Assembly: GCA_033026295.1 (NCBI GenBank)
Contig: CM065170.1
Coordinates: forward strand, 15,758,040 to 15,822,039
Reading direction: 5' to 3'
DNA length: 64,000 nt
Origin: Channa striata
Lineage: Eukaryota; Chordata; Actinopteri; Anabantiformes; Channidae
Shown here: one piece after another, positions 47,201-58,358 of the stretch
Layout of the letters: each line of letters begins with the position of its first letter
Position numbering within the stretch: position 1 is the stretch's first letter
Made by a program: the position numbers and the translations under genes
The notes under the pieces: generated by a model
The model's database searches: none
Seen by the model: only the letters and a program-made list of their open reading frames with translations
What the model was told of the DNA's origin: nothing

Positions 47201-50200
47201 ATACACTTGAGCCTTGATCCTCGGCCGATGAGCCCGACATGTGCGTCCAAGTCACGCATGGCGGATGACGGAGGCGGATGAGATGGTCGGAGCCAGTGTA
47301 TCCATTGCTTCTTGTTTTGCTGCGCAGTTGAAGTGACTACAGGATAGAAGACCAAAGAAATATCAGTCCCATTTTCACATTCAAACTCTGTTGTCTTTCA
47401 TTAAGTGTCTAGTAATAACTAAGTAGGTAATTTAAATGTTAATCTAATGCTAGATTCAGAGGTTGTGTAAAAAGCACAATTACCGAGTAATTACAAATAG
47501 AAGTGACTGATGACTAGGTATCGTATATGTGAGGTGCATACCTGTGAAATTACCTGGTACTCGCACAGACTTTAAACAACGTGGCTTGATAAATTCAGGA
47601 AATTATTTTAAGCTTTAGAACCAGATTTTATGCTTTCGTAGTGGCACATGGTTAAAAAAGTCATTATTTTGTTATTACAAAGATCATTTGTATGTTAGAT
47701 TTGGTATAAACTTCGCTTATTTTCATTTTTTAGATACATATCTGTGGACATGACGCTGCGAAGGCTGGAGAGGCACTCATTCTTCAGCCTGAGGAAAATC
47801 ACACACATGTGAGTAACTAAAGGAAAAGGGGCGAGCTCTGTATTGATCTTCATCGATCAAGCTGTTCTGCTTGTTCACTAGAGAGAAAAATGCCTAATTT
47901 TGAACTTTGCCAGCAGCAAATGGAAGCGAGGAAGAAACAAACTTGACGCTTATTTCTTTCCTGGACTCCACTTTCTGCTCCTCGTCGGAGTGATACAGAG
48001 CACTTTTGGCAATTCACCAGTTTGAGCAAAATCATCGATTTGTGTGATTTCTGAATGCAAATGAGATAAGATGCAACTGAATTAAAGGGAATAACTTACC
48101 TATAAATTCTGCATGTTTTTTTGGTGCATTGTTACTGAGCGAATAAGCATGTTAGAGCAAAGTGGCCGAACAACAGACAGAACATTTTTTTGCTCCAGTT
48201 CTTGTTAAAGCAGCTCGGGGGAAAAAAACGTCTAGCAAGGTGCACTGTATTCTCAATTATGGGATAAAGATTTATGGCTGAGTCTCCGGGTGGACCACAC
48301 ACTTTCCAGCAGAACACCTCCTAGCTCTTCATATATTACTGCAAGACTTCCTGCCTATGTGAATGATTTGTTCCAACGCCGCATTTTGCGTGTGCAATTT
48401 GTTTCTACTCTAGTTACGACATCAGACGTGAAGCAGTTTTAACACAGTGACTATGATTAACAGCTACAGCAATTAATTTGACATAATTTGATGCACGTGT
48501 GTGTATCATTTGTCATTTTTGTCCTAATTACCCTTCCTTGTAGTCTTTCCTGCTCACCGCCTAATTCCAGATACAAAAATACAGACAGGAACGATAATTC
48601 AAACTGCTAGCTGAGGGTTGTATCTGTACTCTGGGAGTGTATTTTGGATCTCCGGGGCCTATTTGCCACTGATTGGTGTGGTGTAGTGCCATACATCAGA
48701 TAATGGCATCTCTCTCAGGTTTCCTTCAGGGTCAGACACAAATTAATGCTCTGTTTCCTGTTGGCTGCTTGAGGCCGACAGCAGCTGTGGATATATGTTG
48801 GACCACAGTCTGTGCTGAGAATTCAGAAGCGGCTGAGAGAAGGTATTATCATGCCACCCTCCAAAGAAACCAACAATTTTAAGAATTCTTGGGCTTTTAG
48901 GGAAGTAAAAATGTCTGTCCATCCATCCATTCATCCATCCATCCATCCATCAAATCCATCCATCCATCTATCAATTTTCCAACACTTTTCTGAAGTCGGG
49001 TCACAGTGGTAGTAGGTTAAGTAAATAATCAAAATGTGCCTCTTTATATTCAATGTAGTGCATGTAAATCACATAGTTAGTGCTCTGTTTGGAAATAACA
49101 CATAACAGCTCAACTTACAAAACTTTTACATTTGCTAAAATCTTCTACATTGCAGGTAATATGTGGGGACAAAAACTGTCTCATTGTAAAATACAGTATA
49201 TACTATTTACTTAGCAGCATAGTTTGATTATGTATGGAGAATGAATTACAGCTGCAGCAATCAATACATATGATGTGACAGATGTGCCTCGTGGGCATAA
49301 ACTTAACTAACACTTGACTCCTCAGTGATATGGAGCATTTTAGTTTCTTTCAGCTCATCATTTTGGTTTTATAGCTTGCAGCTCTTATATTTTCGACACT
49401 CGTCTTAATTTATTTTTAGATTCGAACAGCCACTTTGTGACGATGCTAGTGTTTTCCCAAGGCTCGATGAAACCATTTTTGCATTGCTTAACTCATGCAA
49501 TCAACCAAAGCAACAGAAAATTCCAGCTGAAAGGAATCATGTGCCCAATAACACTGTTTGATGGAGCTCGTGCTTTAATCCCTACTTTTCAAAACGCAGC
49601 AGCACTGACAAGATGAAGCTCTCCCACTCAGAGTCTTCCACTGACTTGACTATGTCTGTCTGCTGGGCTCAGTGTGGTTTGCCAGGTGTGTGAAGAAGGG
49701 CCAGGACACACATTCCACAGCACCACATGGCTTCAGACAGCAGAGAGAGGTGTTCGGTCCACCCAGGGCGGACCAGAATAAACACACTAATAAAACACTA
49801 ATTGGACTCCACTTCCTGCGCTGGCTGACTGCTGCTGAGTTTCCCCGCTCTTCAATACTGGCATGCACCTTGCTCTGTTCTTTCAGCAAGTTTTAAGACC
49901 ATGTAATGTGTGTTTGTATGTATGTGTGTAACACCTCTGTCCGTAACAAATGCTCTGAATTAATTTAAGTTAATTTTAAGGGGAAATATATTTTTTGTAT
50001 TTTTTGTCTGTTGTCTGTTTTGTCTTTCAGAGAGATACGTAATGCAAAAAGTCTGACCTACGTTGATTCAGAAGCCTTTAAGAATCTCCCAAACCTCAAA
50101 TACCTGTGAGTATTTTCATTGCATTGTTTTTTTCAAACCCATATCCTCTTCGACATACTGAAAACATCACGGTAACTCGGCATGATTAAGGTTGAATATT

Positions 50201-53200
50201 TAATATGCCTGAGTCTGACAACAATATTGACATTTTTAGATATAATAATATCATTGTGAGTGTACATTTACATTTACATTTAGTCATTTGGCAGATGCTT
50301 GAGCCAGTTATTTGTGTTGAATGAAGTAGCGCAGATACAGTTCAGAACAGTCAGTGTGATCAGAATAACAGACGTCCGTGTCAATAAACATTTGTCAGTT
50401 ATTTTTTTCTTTCTTTGTAGAAGCTTTGATGTTTAGTGATCTAACAATGTGTCACAGTCACATGAGCTTTTCATACTGTGCTTAAACATAGTTTTCACGC
50501 CATTTACAGGAATGAGTCCTGTCGGTTAGTTTTAAATGGGCTGATTAATTTTTAATAAATTTAGATTACTTTGTAGAATCTGTATTTACTTTGACAATAC
50601 CTTATTTTTTTCCATAATTTTGCCTAAAAATAAAATTGATTATGAATCTTGGCTGTAAAATACTAACAGATAAAAAATTTCTGGAGGGAATCAATACTTT
50701 ATTAGGTACAAGGAGAGGTCTTTGACAGTATCAAAAGCAAAATTCTCCTCTTCAAGTTATTTGTTGTTATTAGGCTAAGTCTTGCAGTTAATGCTAGAAA
50801 GTGCACAATCTCCACAATTTCACAAAGGATTACAAATTCTAATACGATAAATGATGGATGACTTTTTTAAAAGAACATTTGTACTGTGTGTTTTGTTTCC
50901 TGTATATCCTAACTCTTTCTTTCTCTGTCTTGTTAAGCGGAATCTTCAATACTGGCCTTACTTCCTTCCCTGGCTTGAGCAACATTCACTCTAGTGAGAT
51001 GAACTTCATATTGTAAGTTATCCAATAATCAGTATTTATACTACCTAACAGTGGTATATGTAGTTTAACATCAGAAGATATATTTTTATTACAGTATGAG
51101 CAAACAAATCTGTAAAGTCGTTGGCATTCATCAGTCCTTTTCCTTCATAATGCTGTTGAAGGAACAGGAGGGTGGATGCATTTTATAACGCACTAGTTGT
51201 TAGGTTACAAAATTTTGCCAACGGGAAGAGGGAAGAAATAGCAAGTGGAAAAAAAAATCATCTCCACAGAGCAGATTGTGGGAAAATTCAGAAATCGTAT
51301 AACTAACAAGACTCATTAATGTCACTGCATATCATTCATGCGTTAAATGTTAAGCAGTTTGTCCTCTGTGTGACTGCATATTTGCATCTGCTTCATGTGT
51401 AACGCACTGCATGTCCTTATTGAATAAACTACCATCAAAGGCACATCTTCATAAATCTCTGTTGTTACTTCCTCATAAATTGCTTTATCTAATGCAATTT
51501 TCCATTTTCCTATCCAGTCATAATACTTGAGAATACATTCCGCAACACCACATTCCACACTCTGCCCCTTTCCAGTGACAGGTATTTGTTTATAACACAA
51601 CCTAATTCCATCTTCATTTGGTGTTTTTTCCTTCCAGGGAAATTGTTGATCATCCCTACATCACTGAGATCCCGGCCAACTCATTCCGTGGCATCACCAG
51701 CGATGTGCTGACAGTGTGAGATAAGAGGCACTGCATCCATACAAAAAAAGAAACTAAATATAGCAATAACACTTTATTGTATAGTTTTTTATCCCTTAAT
51801 CCAACCTAAACCTTAAAATAGTGACATGGATTGGAGACAAGCCAAAATGACCTTACACTAAAAAAACACGTCTCCCTTCAATTTTAGTAAAATGGCCAAA
51901 AAAAGGTTGGGGTATGGGGGGGAAATACAGTCACATTCAACACACGTGTGCATTAAGATTTAGAGGTGAGGGAAGATCAATTTTTAATAATACTGTCACT
52001 GCCGACAAGACACATTCCAATAAACCATCATATTGTTTTAATTCATTCTTGTTTTGCAGGATGCTGTATGGAAATGGTTTTAGAGAAATCCAACATCATG
52101 CATTCAATGGGACCAAACTGGATCAAGTGTAGGTTACTGTTATTTCTAATGCCTAAAAATGTTTTAAAGTTTAATAGTTTTGGGAAATGCTGTGAAGGAT
52201 AATAGACATGTGAGGGGTAATTTTATTGATGCCACTGGTATGATAAATGTAAAACTATGCAGCCAGTTGGCAGTGGTGGGGGAAGCTTTCAGAACTTCTA
52301 GTTAAGTAAAGTACCACAAATGCTACAAGTTAAACTCCTGTTCAGAGTGCTTAATTTAACATGTATTATTAGATTATAATTAGTATTGCATTACTGAGTT
52401 TATCATTTTAATGTTGCTGCTGGTAAAGGTGGAGATTGTTTTAATCACCATATACCCAGATGACCATATGCTGTAAATCTGGTTATAATACTTTGAGTTA
52501 TTTTAGTGCTGGGTAGCCAGAGTCTTATGATTATAATTAGTCTTAAATTAATTCTTATCAAAGCCTCCGTGACCCATCAAGACGCATTAAACAGTGAGTT
52601 TGAATAAGGCTCCTCCTCCTCCATTAATCAGAGAATTTCATTTTTTTCTTCGTGATTAGTGTTTTGTGTGGCATTGTTTTTTGTTTTCATTTCACAAGGA
52701 GTGTAGAATAATGCAACATTGTACCTTCAATCAGACTCTGGAAAGTAACTAGAAACATAAGTTATCAAATTTATGTAGTAGAGGAAAAGTAAAAAGTTTG
52801 CTTCTAAAATGAAGCAAATTTTATCCGAAGCCAGTTAGCCAGCTTATCTTAAAAGGTAAAATAATTTTGTCTAAATAGAAATAAATCCACTTCTACATCT
52901 AAGCAACATTTTTGTTTAATATATAAAAAAAATGAAAATGACTATTTCTTTTCGTTTTTCCACCTGTTTCTCTTTTATGCTCGAGTAAGCTAGCTTGCAG
53001 CTGGATCCCTGTAACTTTATATGTATCAATCAGAATGGGACTTGTATCAACCTTGTTATCTCATATTCGACAAGTAAGCTAATATTGCCATTTCCTATAA
53101 TGTAAGATGATTCCTTTAATAGTTTAAGACATACAATATGCTACATGAACCAAACAATGGACTAATGTACTTGAATCAGATGACTGGTTGCATTATACCT

Positions 53201-56200
53201 CTCATGAGTTTTTACAGTTAAAATGAATTTAATCACATCCAATCTTGAAGAGATTATTATTGTGTTTTATCTTCAGTCAATTTTGAAGCATTCCATTTCT
53301 CAGAAAATAGATTGCTTGTGGTTTTGCCTGGGTCAAACCATTTCTGACACCTGGCATGTGTATTTCCTTACCCAAAATTACACTACGAATGCAGCAGAAG
53401 CCCTTAACAGGCCTTCAAAGCCTAATCTTAAATATTAAGCAATAACTTCTTATCAGAAAATGTGTTACCAAAAGTGGTTATCCACCTTGTGAAGTTACTA
53501 AAAAGGAGAAAAGGTGAGCATTGCTTCCTTTTTCTTTTTTGTTGAAACAAGTTTTTACCTCTTTTTGTCACCCCAGGTCCACAACCCTGCATATTCAGGA
53601 TATGAGGTATTACTAATATTAATTTAAAATCCCTCTCGTCTTTTATAACACCTACACAAAGTGCAGGTCCTTATATGAGCCTAATTAAGCCATTGGTCAG
53701 AGACTAGTGAGTCTTACCACATGGGTGTTTGTGCTGGCACATGATCAGCTCTGAGGGGAGAACTGATCCCAGCTCAGCCTGACCAAGACAAACAGCCCCT
53801 CACAGGTTTATTATCCCCCTTCGATTTAAGGGATTCAGGGAGATGTGTAGTGATGGTGGAGTTTGTGTAAGGAGAGCGCCATCACATCCTATGCTGTCTA
53901 CTGTTAATCAGCACAGTGTGTGAAGCCTTTATCTGTCCTGTTTCACCCCTGAAATGGGAGAAAATAAACTCAGGGATGTGGTTAAATGAGATCTGGGAAA
54001 CTATTATGCCAAACATGTGAAGGATAACTTTTCTCTTAATAAACTTAAATTTATGTTCTGCTGTCCAGTGACCTTCACAGGAACAAGTATTTGACCAAGA
54101 TGGATGAAAGCGCTTTTGCAGGGACCATCAGTGGCCCCATCCTTCTGTAAGTACCTGCAGGGTTTTAAAGCGCATCATCTTTAATCAGCTGTTTGTGTTC
54201 ACACAGGAGGATAGTGAGGTAACACTACAGAGGTGCTGTTAGACAGGTGGTCAATTTTTGATTTGCTCAATCGTGTTTGGATAAAACTGATCCAGTTTGC
54301 ACAAAGTGTTATAGACTGCCATGCAGGGTGATCACGGAAACCTTCATTCTGGCCGTGATTTGAAGCTAAAACGTCCATTTCTGCTTGCGTTACAATTTGA
54401 CTTCTAAAATTTTCACTAAGTTCTGATGCCATGTTTCAAACTATTACAGTGCTACTTAGTCAGCAATGTTCTGCTGGAAACTTGAGGCAAAGCCATATTT
54501 ATAACACGCAAACAATGGCTGCAAGCTGATTTTCTTGCACACGGATCCAACACGCAGTTCAAATCCACTGGAGTGTTTTTCGAACGCTAACCTTCTCTAC
54601 AAAAAGAGTAAATTTTGTGGCTTAAATTTGAATTGTGACCTGGCAACAGAGCAGGAGATTAAGTGTAGCCTCTTCATTTTTAATGTCAAATCGTATTATG
54701 TTTTTAAATGTTAATGTTATTCCTAAAAATGTCTTTTCAATGAAAATAAAACTGATTTGCAATGTGGTTGCAGAAATTTAGAATCCAGTGTGTTGTTATG
54801 GAAGCGTCGCAACTAATGAGACTGGTTTGGTAATGACATTAGTCACTCCTCATTCATATGTGCAGACTGGATGAGACGTGTATGCGAAACTCGATAGCAT
54901 ATCACGAAAGAGTAAAATCCTTCCTCCACAGCTGCGTCTATGACCACGACATCTGACACGTATTGTGTGCAAGTGCATGAGGGAGAAACTTACGACTATT
55001 TTCTCTGATGCTGACGTCTTTTTTGCCATTCTCAAAATGTGTAAAATGCAGTCCCTGCTTTTTAAAGGTGTATGATGCCAGAATCCTTTACCACGGCTAT
55101 CTTGTTGCTCTTGTGGCTCTCATCCAGTCTCTAAGTGTCCGGTTAGGTAAATGGTGTTCGTGTTCCGGTCCTCTTCCTCTGTTCCACTGAGGAACATGTC
55201 CTGAGTGAGGTCACCTCCATGAGGTCATGAGCTAAACAGCTGGGAATGACAAAATCAGACCAACACTCACAGGGTCTGTGTTGCTTTTTTTACAGCCTTA
55301 CACAATGTGCCCCACGAGAGGAAAAGGAGAGCAGGGGACAGAGAAGTGGGGAGAGCGAAAGGGACTAAAACAGAACAATTGAGCTCTTAGCAAATCATTT
55401 TGGCTTATGTTTCTTGTATTTAATTTGATTAATCAACGACTTAGAGGTGCAGCGAGTTAGGAAACTAAAGAAAGCAAAAGAGAGCTTGGCCTCCGCTTGG
55501 CCCCTGGATGGGGGAGTCTGTGGTTCTGCACGGTGGAATGTCCTGATAGTGGGATCGCACAGGATGTTGGTGAGATTGTCAATCCCCTGCACGTCTTTGT
55601 CCCAATGAGGTTAAGCTGGCTTTGGCATGAAGGCCAAGCTCAAGAAATACCACATGTAATTGCTAAAAGATGACAAAGGAGAGGAGTGCGCGCCGTAGGA
55701 AACAGATGGATGGTGTTGTTTAATCCATCCTTGAGCTCTCTGGTCTCATCATGTCTAGTTTTATTGCATTTTTTGATTCTAAATTTGTTCTTGCAGTGAG
55801 TCAGATGAAAGTGCTCAGTTTTATATATTAGCACACAATAAGTGCAGAGACAACCCCGTGTTATCGGCCACATTAGAGTAACTTATGTTACTCTGTGATT
55901 CAGTTACATATTCTTCTCTACTTCATCATTAGGGGAAGTAAAAGCATAATGTATATTTTACCTGTCATACAGCAGTATTCAGCTGACTGCCTCATAGATA
56001 AGATATTTTCCTAGGAGAAAACAAAAGGTTTAAATAAAGTACATTTACAGACAAGGACGAAAGAAGAGCAGCAGAGTGCAGTGGCACAGTGAAAATGTTG
56101 GATTTGAACATGTAATTCGATCACTTGGGATGCGTTTTTTATAATTCTGAGAAGAAAGCAGACATGCAAGATCACAAAAATACCTGGGCCTACTGTTAGA

Positions 56201-58358
56201 CAACTTTTTTCAAACTTTTAATGACCAGTCTGTCTTCCAGTGACGTGTCCCTGACTGGGATCAGCTCGCTGCCAAACGCAGGTATGGCTTCACTCCGGGA
56301 GCTGAAGGCTCGCAACGCCTGGGCCCTCAAGAAACTGCCGCCCATCAAAACCTTCAAGCACCTTACCATTGCCAACCTGACCTACCCCAGCCACTGCTGC
56401 GGCTTTAAAAACCTCAAAAAGAAACGGGGGTGAGCTTTTGTCAATTATTCGCTTTGAATTCAAAAAACATGGTTGTTGTGCTCATCGTATAAGTGGAGGC
56501 ATTGAGAAAAAAGTCGAAAAGACAAACAGCATCTAATAGCTCTTGCAACACGTGTGTTTTGTGCACTTGGATGATATACTACGGCGAGCAGGGCAGCCGC
56601 CCTTGTAGGTGTGGATGTTGGCAGAGATTGAGTCAACACTGTGACGTGTTGACCTACAGTATAACTTCTTACAGTGCTGCCATAATTAGTGTCACTCATT
56701 GCTGTTATTGTAGGAAGAAGGCTGAGCCAGGCTAATAATGACTCTCAAAACAGGAATCCCTTCTCTTCATCTGGATATATAAATGATTTGATTATACACT
56801 TAGTGCAAGTAAGGACTGCAGCCAGGTCTGTGCTTTTTTGGCTTATCAACTGCACTGTTATTTTAAGGGCCTCATCTTTTGTGTGTTATGGGTTTTTTTT
56901 TTTTTTTTCAGCTTTTTGGAGTACATCATCTGTAACCTCACTGCGTTTTACGACCAGCATCACAAGCGTTCGGTGGGACCTCTCCGCATGCCTTCTCTCC
57001 AAGGGGACAGCGTGGTGGAACCGGTCCCAGACCAGGAGCCACATGGTGGAGAGTCCGAGCAAGAGTGGAGGAGAGGTGACTTCCATGGCAGCCTCCACTA
57101 CCACGCCTACTTTGGAGGCCAGCCAGATGAGGATGTGGGTTTTGGAGAAACCCTAAAGAACCCCCAGGAGGACACCAGCCAAGACTTTGACAGTCGTTAC
57201 GATTATGTGGTGTGTGAGGAGGGAGAGGAGGTGGCGTGCTCACCAGTGCCTGATGAGTTCAATCCTTGTGAGGACATAATGGGTTTTGGCTTCCTGCGAG
57301 TGTCTGTGTGGTTTGTGAGTCTGCTGGCTGTTTTGGGAAATGTGGTGGTGCTCCTCGTGCTGCTCACCAGCCACTACAAGCTTTCAGTTTCCCGCTTCCT
57401 CATGTGTCACCTGGCCTTTGCAGATCTGTGCATGGGGATTTATCTGCTGCTTATCGCCTCTGTGGATCTCCACACGCGCTCCGAGTACTTCAACCACGCC
57501 ATAGACTGGCAGACGGGCCCTGGTTGCGGACTTGCAGGGTTCTTCACAGTCTTTGCCAGTGAACTGTCTGTCTACACCTTGACAGTGATCACTCTCGAAA
57601 GGTGGTACGCTATCACCTTTGCCATGCGGCTGGATCGCAAGCTGCGTCTGCACCACGCGGCAGCCGTGATGCTGGGCGGCTGGATCTTCTGCCTCGTCCT
57701 GGCGCTGCTGCCACTTGTTGGGGTGAGCAGTTACCAGAAGGTCAGCATCTGTCTCCCGATGGACACACAGTCCACAGTGGCTCAGGTCTACATCTTGTCA
57801 GTGCTGGTTCTCAACATCCTGGCCTTTCTTGTTATATGTGCTTGCTACTTCAAGATCTACTGCACAGTGCACAACCCTCACTATCGCTCTGGATCCAAGG
57901 ATACCAACATCGCCAAGCGCATGGCTGTCCTCATCTTCACTGACTTCTTGTGCATGGCACCAATCTCCTTCTACGCCATGTCAGCCGTGCTGGATCAGCC
58001 GCTCATCACTGTTTCCAACTCCAAGATTTTACTGGTGCTCTTCTACCCACTCAATTCGTGTGCCAACCCATTTCTCTACGCCATCTTCACCAAAGCCTTC
58101 AGGGGGGACATTTTCATCCTGCTCAGTAAGGTGGGCCTATGTCAGAAGAGAGCACAGCTGTTTAGAGGCCAGACAGTCTCATCAAAGGGCAGCAGTGGAG
58201 CATCTCAGGCCCGTAGGGACAAGGATAAGGTCAGAAAAGGAGGAAGTGGAGGCCAGGAAGAGGTGCCCATTCACCTAAAGAAGTGCTCTGGACATACCTA
58301 CCACCAAGGAGTCAGCCAGCAGACAAGTCCTGAAGAGAGCCAGGGTCTGGACACATGA
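41273..58358 (+). CDS. tshr: TSHR, thyrotropin receptor (10 coding exons)
   Basis: TSHR is the plasma-membrane receptor for thyroid-stimulating hormone; it couples mainly to Gs and raises cAMP in thyroid cells. Exons: 41273-41436, 46741-46812, 47734-47808, 50031-50105, 50938-51012, 51638-51715, 52060-52128, 54069-54146, 56241-56429 and 56912-58358. All introns are phase 2 and GT-AG, the classic glycoprotein-hormone-receptor plan. The joined frame has 773 codons (human 764). Order: signal peptide (about 1-20), LRRNT cysteines (C23, C27, C29, C39), leucine-rich repeats over exons 2-8, hinge with CC at 281-282, the long TSHR-type hinge insert (about 310-380), YDY at 388-390 (sulfation-type motif), FNPCED at 408, seven membrane helices (about 420-684), ERW at 521-523, conserved cysteines 497 and 572, NPFLY at 677-681 and a basic tail. 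The hinge insert separates it from FSHR and LHCGR. Nothing is broken. Confidence 0.97.
44239..44268. repeat. (GT)n microsatellite
   Basis: About 15 TG units in TSHR intron 1. Confidence 0.95.
46201..46238. repeat. Perfect inverted repeat (hairpin)
   Basis: GATAAAACACATATCT and its exact complement AGATATGTGTTTTATC, 16-bp arms, separated by TGTAAG. It does not extend outward. Function unknown. Confidence 0.9.
46741..46812 (+). CDS. tshr: TSHR exon 2 (LRR)
   Basis: 72 bp, residues 55-78. SFANMVNISRI fits a leucine-rich repeat and carries the N-glycosylation site N75-I-S, equal to the first site of mammalian TSHR. Acceptor T-tract plus ACCAG, donor GTGAGT. Confidence 0.95.
47734..47808 (+). 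CDS. tshr: TSHR exon 3 (LRR)
   Basis: 75 bp. YISVDMTLRRLERHSFFSL then RKITHI matches the mammalian [25 protein letters not shown], without the NLS glycosylation site. Acceptor TTTTTAG, donor GTGAGT. Confidence 0.96.
48917..49015 (+). mobile_element. (CATC)n tract with retroelement tail
   Basis: An imperfect CATC array (48917-48970) runs into TTTTCCAACACTTTTCTGAA then GTCGGGTCACAGTGG, which resembles the 3' end of common fish LINE/SINE families. Located in TSHR intron 3. Confidence 0.65.
50031..50105 (+). CDS. tshr: TSHR exon 4 (LRR)
   Basis: 75 bp. EIRNAKSLTYVDSEAFKNLP then NLKYL matches mammalian [25 protein letters not shown]; the NLT sequon is changed to SLT. Acceptor CTTTCAG, donor GTGAGT. 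Confidence 0.96.
50262..50380 (-). mobile_element. SINE 3'-end fragment in TSHR intron 4
   Basis: ACATTTACATTTAGTCATTT then GGCAGATGCTT is the reverse of the CTGCCAAATGTAAATGTAAA end seen at 30843-30864. The right edge is uncertain. Confidence 0.6.
50938..51012 (+). CDS. tshr: TSHR exon 5 (LRR)
   Basis: 75 bp. GIFNTGL is identical to mammals. The acceptor is TTGTTAAG rather than the usual CAG/TAG; no other AG in this position keeps frame and homology. Donor GTAAGT. Confidence 0.93.
51638..51715 (+). CDS. tshr: TSHR exon 6 (LRR)
   Basis: 78 bp. EIVDHPYITEIPANSFRGI corresponds to mammalian EITDNPYMTSIPVNAFQGL. The mammalian CNETLT sequon is SDVLT here. Acceptor CTTCCAG, donor GTGAGA. Confidence 0.95.
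52060..52128 (+). CDS. tshr: TSHR exon 7 (LRR)
   Basis: 69 bp. MLYGNGFREIQHHAFNGTKL matches mammalian [20 protein letters not shown] and keeps the sequon N196-G-T. Acceptor TTTGCAG, donor GTAGGT. Confidence 0.96.
54069..54146 (+). CDS. tshr: TSHR exon 8 (LRR)
   Basis: 78 bp. DLHRNKYLTKMDESAFAGTI matches mammalian [20 protein letters not shown]. Acceptor TGTCCAG, donor GTAAGT. Confidence 0.95.
56241..56429 (+). CDS. tshr: TSHR exon 9 (last LRR and start of hinge)
   Basis: 189 bp, the same length as in mammals. LRELKARNAWALKKLPP and YPSHCCGFKN are family signatures; the CC pair is at 281-282. A sequon N274-L-T is present where mammals have DLS. Acceptor CTTCCAG, donor GTGAGC. Confidence 0.97.
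56912..58358 (+). CDS. tshr: TSHR exon 10: hinge, seven-helix domain, tail
   Basis: Residues 292-773 and stop. After a T-tract acceptor (TTTTCAG) come N300-L-T, the hinge insert, GFGETLKNPQED, the YDY motif and FNPCEDIMG, then the seven helices with TSHR-type loops (HAIDWQTGPGC, SSYQKVSICLPMDT, VLDQPLITVSNSKILLVLFY). The cytoplasmic tail (about 685-773) is Ser/Lys/Gly-rich and differs from mammals, including the last residues (LDT instead of TVL). Confidence 0.98.

Noticed and set aside
48917..48970. CRISPR-like regular repeat
   Set aside because: It is a simple CATC microsatellite in an intron of a vertebrate gene, without spacers.
57602..58278. Two long plus-strand frames (113 and 149 codons)
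   Set aside because: Shifted frames over TSHR exon 10, whose own frame is fully conserved.
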